Source of the DNA: Acidobacteriota bacterium
GTDB taxonomy: Bacteria > Acidobacteriota > Blastocatellia > Pyrinomonadales > Pyrinomonadaceae
Reading direction: 5' to 3'
Length of the DNA: 64,000 bases
NCBI GenBank assembly: GCA_016718135.1
Contig: JADKEF010000003.1
Span: forward strand, 124,001 to 188,000
A program made the translations under genes and the position numbers. How positions within the stretch are numbered: position 1 is the stretch's first letter; each line of letters opens with the position of its first letter. Shown one piece after another: positions 59,245 to 64,000 of the stretch. The notes under the pieces were generated by a model. The model did not search any database. It had not been told where the DNA came from and worked only from the letters and a program-made list of their open reading frames with translations.

Positions 59245-61009
59245 ATGGCAATGTCGAAAACAGCAAAAACCTTTCTTATCGTCGGCGGCATCACGCTGAT
59301 CTTACTTTTTTTCGGTTTCGTTGGACTCGTGCTTATCGCCGACTCGATGGGTAAGCCAAGCGTCGCGAACAACAGCGTTCTTGTGCTCAATATCTCGGGC
59401 GAATTGCCCGATTACGTCGCCGAAGAACCGCTCGCCAAGGCCTTCGGCGTGAAGCAGCCGCAGTCGTTCACTAGCTTACTGACGCAACTTCGCAAAGCCA
59501 AGGTCGATAACCGCATCGGAGCTGTGGTCCTCGATATCAACTTCCCGGCATCGGCTGGGGCAAGGCTGATGAACTCCGCGACGCCATCAAGGATCTCAGG
59601 ACATCCGGCAAACCGGTCTATGCCTACATGGAGATCGGGATGAACAAGGAATACTACATCGCGACCGCCGCAGATAAGATATTTCTACCGCCATCTGGAG
59701 ACATATATATTAACGGCCTCGCCGCCGAAGCGATGTTTTACAAAGGCTCGCTCGACAAGCTCGGCGTCGAAGTCGATGCGATCCAGATCGGCCCAAAATA
59801 CAAGAGTGCGCCTGACCAATACACGAAGACCACGATGGGCGACGGCCAACGCGAGGTCATCAATGCGGTGGTTGACGAGTATTTTACTCGCTTTACAAGC
59901 GGCATCGCCGAATCTCGAAAAAAGAGTGTCGAGGACGTGAAAGCTCTGATCGACGGAGCTCCCTACAATGCCAAACAGGCCAAGGAACTCGGCCTCATCG
60001 ACGAAGCCTTTTATCGCGAACAGGTCGACGCGGAACTCAAAACAAAGCTCGGCTATAAAGACTCAGACAAGCTGCGGGTCGTTCGCGGCGGGGAATATCG
60101 TGAGATACCGTCGGACTCGTTGGGCCTCAATAACGGCGAAAAGGTCGCTGTGATCTACGCCTCAGGAGCGATCACCAGCGGACGCTCGTCGAACGGTGTG
60201 CTCAACGGTGAGACGGTCGGTTCGGACACCATCGTAGCAGCGGTGAATGATGCGGCGAAGGATCCGTCAGTCAAGGCGATCGTCCTGCGCGTCGATTCCG
60301 GCGGCGGTTCGGCCCCCGGCCCCGCCCCCCCGGGGCGCGCGCGGGGGCCCGGGCCAAAACCGGGCCCGCCCCCGGGGGGGGGGGGGGGGGGCGGGGGGGG
60401 GCCCCCCCGCCGCCCGCCCGGGGGGGGCGAAAGGGGGGGGGGGGCGGGGCCCACCATTACCGGGTCGATCGGCATCTTCGTCTTGAAGCCAAATATCAAG
60501 GGCTTCTCGGATGGGCGGCGCCTCTCGAGTACACGATGCGGTAACGCGGGTCATCTTCCGGGCCGCCGGAAATGGGACGCCGAAGAAAGCCAAGATGGAA
60601 GCCCAGATCGGCAGCGTCTATTACGACAGCTTCATCCCAAAGGTCGCCAAAGGCCGCAACAAAACCAACGAGGAAGCCAACGCTCTTGGCGAAGGCCGCG
60701 TCTGGACCGGCACGCAGGCTAAAGCAAATGGCCTGATCGATGAATTCGGCGGCCTCGAAAAAGCGATCGATATCGCCAAGGAACTCGCGAATCTACCAGC
60801 CGACAAAGACGTCCGCCGCGTGGTCTTCCCCGCCCCGCGTCCGTTCCTCGAAGAGTACTTCGGCGCCGAAGAGACCCAAGTCTCCGCCGACCAAAAGGCC
60901 CAGGCCGCCATCATCGAAGCCATGCCCGCCGACATCCGTCGAGCCTTCCGCTACGTCGGTCTCTTCGAACGCATAAACCAAGGCGACACCATGATGATGA
61001 TGCCATTAA
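59245..61009 (+). pseudogene. sppA: Signal peptide peptidase SppA (protease IV type), frameshifted and missing its catalytic core
   Basis: Membrane serine protease that degrades cleaved signal peptides. The first frame reads MAMSKTAKTFLIVGGITLIL (anchor), SVLVLNISGELPDYVAEEPL and IGAVVLDINFPA. After a frame change near 59555 the second frame gives MEIGMNKEYYIATAADKIFL, with the Lys of ADKIF equivalent to the catalytic Lys of E. coli SppA. The second repeat follows to VKAIVLRVDSGGGSA. A G/C homopolymer tract (60311-60451) then replaces the region that should hold the Ser nucleophile motif ASGGYYIA. The family resumes at TITGSIGIF, changes frame near 60520, and continues through AQIGSVYYDSFIPKVAKGRN, GRVWTGTQAKANGLIDEFGG to MMMMP. 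The 3' end is approximate. Confidence 0.85.
60311..60451. other. G/C-only low-complexity tract inside sppA, probable assembly artefact
   Basis: About 140 bases made almost entirely of C and G homopolymers, including 18 consecutive G at 60374-60391. Before it the protein reads RVDSGGGSA and after it TITGSIGIF, which in SppA are normally separated by about 60-70 residues containing the catalytic serine. The tract is far outside local base composition and encodes only Gly/Pro/Arg. It looks like failed consensus or gap filling. Confidence 0.8.
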
Positions 61010-61111
61010 GCGCGCGACCCACCAAACAAGAGGTTGCACTTGCGGAAACTTTCCCTCACGTGCCTATTGACTCTTTCACGAGTCCGAGTTACCTGAAGGG
61101 GTGTGATCTGT

Positions 61112-62708
61112 ATGACTACCCGCATCGCCACGTCCAACGCCGTCTTTATCGGTTTTCGCCCGGGCCCGGGCCAGAACTCAGGCCTGTAATCCCAAAATGG
61201 CGCAGATGCTGGTCGAGCAACAGGTCGCTGAGAGCAAATCGGGCCGGCCACCGAAATAGCGAAGATCCTCCGAAGCAGGATTTCTCTGGCCGCTCGACCA
61301 GCGACTGCTCGCGGAAATTTCATCGAAGCTCTCCAAATGCCAAGGAGCACTGCCGAGAAGGGCTTTGAAAAGGCCAATTTGAAGAGCGGCCAGCACGACC
61401 TTACACTGCGATCTTCGTGACGTGACCAGGCCGCGTCTGGAGGCGGAAAAAGCGGCCGACGCGACGAGATGGATAAGACTCGCGAGCAGGATGACCTTCT
61501 AGGCCGCCTCGGCCTGCCTCCTGCGACAAATCCCGATCTATCACGCCAACTCTTCCGGCGTCTGATGCGAAATTCACTCAACCATGGTTCTATTCGCTCA
61601 ACACCGTCGCAAAGGACCGGCAGGGTGACGTTGGGGGAGCCCTGCAAAATTACCGCAACGAAAAGCCAAATACGTTCCGATCCTGGACTTGAGCGAAGCT
61701 TCTCTCAGCACCTTCTTCGCCCGGGTCAATTCGTTCACGTCAAACCCGGAGGAACTGAATCAACCTCCCGAAAAATACGCTCAGCCCGAAGTGATCAACA
61801 TGGTCACCGCTCTGCGGCAGATCGAGCCGACCGTCATCGAACGGTTCCCTGACATGCTCGACAGATTTACCGCTGCCCGGGCACAGGCGGAAGCCGCTCT
61901 CACTGCCGAGATGCGTAAAGATATTGAGAACCTCGAAAAAGGTGCCTCGGGAAGAGGCCGGACGTTTGAGGAACGCATCAAGGAACTCGAAGAAGCCGAC
62001 GGAAAAGGAACACTGACCGATTCGATGATCGCTCAGTTCACATTTGCGGGACGGCTAAAAACGGAAGAGCAGTTCAAGATCTTTGAGCCGTGGATCGCAA
62101 AGATCAAAGATGAAAAGCTTCGCGCCGACGTGAACAGCTACTTCTGGTTTCTACGCACAACTCGCGACTAAAGAAAAACGCTCGCCGAGGCCGAAAAGAT
62201 GGCAGCGAAAGTTCCAGAGCTCGACCATCGTGCGATCTTGCTCTTTGAGATCGCGAAGATCCAGCTAGATTCCACAAACGATGCAAATACTGGTTTTGAC
62301 ACGCTAAATGGAGTCTCAAAACTAACCCGTAGCGCTCCGAACTCGGTGGCAAAAGCACAAATTCTCTTCAGCCTCGTCAGCTTCTACGAGCGCGTCAACC
62401 ACTCACTCGCCCTCGACGAACTAGCCGAAGCCGTCCGTGTCGTCAATCAACTCGAGGAACCCAACCTCTTCCAAAGCGTGATCTATCGCCAGATAACGGG
62501 CAAAGGTTTTGGATATATGGCCGGCCTTCCATTGCCGGGTAGCAATATTGAAGGAATGTTCACCGAGATGGGGAAGAAGGACTTCGAGATGTCGCTGGCA
62601 AATGCCCGTGCTTTTAACGATAAATACTTCCGCACGATCACGACGATAGCGATCGCCAAGAACTGCATTGCTGTAAAGCCTGCGGCGGCCCCAAAATCCA
62701 AAAAATAA
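61112..62708 (+). pseudogene. Exported helical-repeat protein with many frameshifts
   Basis: The start is at ATG 61112 (MTTRIATSNAVF), with GAAGGGG upstream and the remains of a signal peptide. Coherent protein stretches lie in different frames: KMAQMLVEQQVAESK (near 61195), NPDLSRQLFRRLMRNSLNHG (61530), STFFARVNSFTSNPEELNQP to LRADVNSYFWFLRTTRD (61700-62171), and then MAAKVPELDHRAILLFEIAK to NCIAVKPAAAPKSKK (62199-62708). The last two frames are separated by a TAA in LRTTRD-stop-RKT, where LRTTLAIKEKR-like sequence would be expected. The protein is helical, TPR-like, about 530 residues and exported. I know similar Blastocatellia proteins only as hypothetical. At least six indels or stops are present. 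Confidence 0.7.
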
Positions 62709-62739
62709 ATTATCGGCGGATAGTGACATTATCGGCATT

Positions 62740-62777
62740 AGCGGCGGATCGTTGTATAAACGACGCCGCTTTTTTTC
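62740..62777 (+). terminator. Terminator after the frameshifted exported-protein gene
   Basis: AGCGGCG and an inner TCGT pair with ACGA and CGCCGCT, followed by seven to eight T. It lies about 30 bases after the stop at 62708. The rest of the 218-bp gap up to 62927 shows no gene; a promoter for the next gene should lie there but no clear boxes were seen. Confidence 0.85.
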
Positions 62778-62926
62778 CACGCTCAGTACCCGATGTTTCT
62801 ACGGAGCAAACTAGGGACAGTGGGCAAACGGACCGATTCGAGGATATCTATGAAACGATTGGACGCGTCGCGAGCCTGATACTCTTTCTCCGTCGTTCTC
62901 GCCTTAACTTATAGGAGACTTCCGTC

Positions 62927-64000
62927 ATGAGAGAGAACACGAATCGAAAAAGAAGTATTGGCCGCCGCATCATCTGTGTAATGTTTTTCACGAGCCTCGT
63001 CTTTGCGCACCTGCCCTTGTTTGCACAGGCTCCAAAGAGCGGCCAGGTTGCGGCGAAGAAACGGGCAGCCGGGAAATGCTCGGGAGCGTGGACGGGCAAC
63101 ATTACGTACACGCGGACTCAGTCGATGAACGAGACCAAAACGACCCAGCGTGTCAGCAACCGGGGAAAGGACACACGCACGATGGAGATGCGTTACAACT
63201 ACAAGGCTTCGGTCGCAGTGCTCGAATCGCCTGAGCGGGACGGCACAAATATCGGCAAGGCGAATATCGACCATTCATTCGTAAGCAGCGACAAGACCGA
63301 GGCACGCGAAGAGAATTCGTGCGACCAGGGCAAGACCTGGCGGGTGATGTTCGGCGAGTTTGAATCAAAGAGCGAAGTTCGCGGCCAGGCGTCGGGCGTA
63401 GAAGCTAACGTCAGCGTCGGCGTCAACGGCGACGGGACATACTCTGTCAGTGTCGGCATCCCGCAGATACAGGGAATGTTGAAGGGCGAGGAAAAGGCGT
63501 CGTTCTCAGGCCAGTGCAAACCGAAAGAAGGCAAAACGCAGACAATGCCTTCGACGCCGACCACCATTGAAGGCAATTCACTCACTTCCGACGGCCGTGA
63601 CCGCGTCGATCCGCAAGACCCGAACCAATTGAGCGGCAGTTATACGTCGTCGGGGCCCGGCTTCACGGAAACGATCACGTGGAATCTGAAGAAGTGTGGA
63701 GCTCCGCTACGGATCACGGACCTTCAGTTTGAGGACATGAAGTTCCCAAACTGGAACGACTGGCGTGCGATCACCGAGCAAAGAGGTACGGTTGACGGTA
63801 ATCTCGTCAAGATCAAGGCAAAGGTTCTAAACGAATCCGGCGAAACGAAATATGCGAACGTCAGATTTAAGGAAACCTACAAGGGCGATAAATGGGACGG
63901 TGCTCGGCCCGATGCCGAGTTTAGAGACGCGGAGGTCGGCGTGCGGGTCGACGCGAATTCGGAACAGACGGTCGAGCTGTTATGGGATTCGAGCGGATAC
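62927..64000 (+). CDS. Exported protein of unknown function (3' end beyond the window)
   Basis: An open frame of 358 codons runs to the window edge from ATG 62927, with AGGAG 10 bases upstream. It has a signal peptide (RRIICVMFFTSLVFAHLPLF, cleaved near AQAPKS). KCSGAWTGNITYTRTQSMNE follows, then a beta-rich region (EMRYNYKASVAVLESPERDG, ANVSVGVNGDGTYSVSVGIP, LSGSYTSSGPGFTETITWNL). Last comes a CARDB- or FxLD-like domain (VKIKAKVLNESGETKYANVR, RFKETYKGDKWDGARPD, VDANSEQTVELLWDSSGY). Such C-terminal domains are immunoglobulin-like and often end extracellular proteins. Cysteines at CSG, NSCDQG, GQCKP and KKCGAP may form disulfides. Confidence 0.75.
   Translation, partial: MRENTNRKRSIGRRIICVMFFTSLVFAHLPLFAQAPKSGQVAAKKRAAGKCSGAWTGNITYTRTQSMNETKTTQRVSNRGKDTRTMEMRYNYKASVAVLESPERDGTNIGKANIDHSFVSSDKTEAREENSCDQGKTWRVMFGEFESKSEVRGQASGVEANVSVGVNGDGTYSVSVGIPQIQGMLKGEEKASFSGQCKPKEGKTQTMPSTPTTIEGNSLTSDGRDRVDPQDPNQLSGSYTSSGPGFTETITWNLKKCGAPLRITDLQFEDMKFPNWNDWRAITEQRGTVDGNLVKIKAKVLNESGETKYANVRFKETYKGDKWDGARPDAEFRDAEVGVRVDANSEQTVELLWDSSGY

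Noticed and set aside
60155..60593. Minus-strand frames of Gly/Pro/Arg across the G/C tract in sppA.
   Set aside because: They are produced by the homopolymer artefact and have no support outside it.
1..64000. tRNA, rRNA, transposase, integrase and phage genes.
   Set aside because: None was recognised on either strand. The dispersed palindromes have no associated transposase in the window.

Overview
The window looks like a chromosomal piece of an Acidobacteriota genome, probably Blastocatellia and close to Pyrinomonadales. This is inferred from gene content: very large Oar-type TonB-dependent receptors with a carboxypeptidase-regulatory-like N-terminus, an M36 peptidase carrying cohesin/dockerin-like modules, an HtrL-free Gram-negative envelope gene set (waaA, lepB, sppA), NtrC-type regulators, and many short exported proteins. 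No rRNA, tRNA, CRISPR array, insertion sequence or phage gene was recognised. Codon use and base composition look uniform apart from one artefact-like G/C tract at 60311-60451.

Layout. 1-7 kb: tail of an unknown gene and a giant secreted M36 metallopeptidase in two pieces. 7-16 kb (minus strand): purF, a YqeY-like gene and an O-antigen ligase-like gene; a molybdopterin oxidoreductase (FdhF/YdeP type, frameshifted) with fdhD; fumarylacetoacetase with an upstream gene of unknown function. 16-21.4 kb: ruvC, an SH3-type exported protein, psuG, lepB, rnc and an exported protein; four of these six are broken by frameshifts or stops. 21.7-26.4 kb: a penicillin-binding transpeptidase, then a sensor kinase/NtrC regulator pair. 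26.5-37 kb (plus strand): a long co-directional run with DUF4126, glycosyltransferase, carbonic anhydrase, an exported dikinase-like protein with two more exported proteins, EF-P, waaA, a second glycosyltransferase and the F0 ATP synthase genes atpZ/I-like, atpI, atpB, atpE. 38-45 kb: a probable transmembrane pseudokinase converging on a MoxR/DUF4350/DUF4129 membrane operon. 45-57 kb: TPR protein, two giant TonB-dependent receptors with a LolA-like protein between them, and a sigma54 activator. 57-64 kb: methyltransferase, DUF418 protein, sppA, a heavily frameshifted exported protein, and the 5' part of another exported protein that runs off the end.

The strongest regulatory signal is that both giant receptors have a -24/-12 sigma54 promoter on the correct strand, and a GAFTGA-containing NtrC-family activator lies just upstream of the second receptor. 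The strongest unexplained sequence signal is a population of at least twelve long imperfect palindromes. They sit between genes, fall into several sequence families, and are often built from degenerate short tandem motifs. Several end exactly at a start codon, and one has been absorbed into a coding region.

Caution: about ten genes carry frameshifts or in-frame stops, some with compensating indels a few bases apart, and sppA has lost its catalytic segment to a G/C homopolymer tract. This points to consensus errors in a draft or metagenome assembly rather than to real gene decay.
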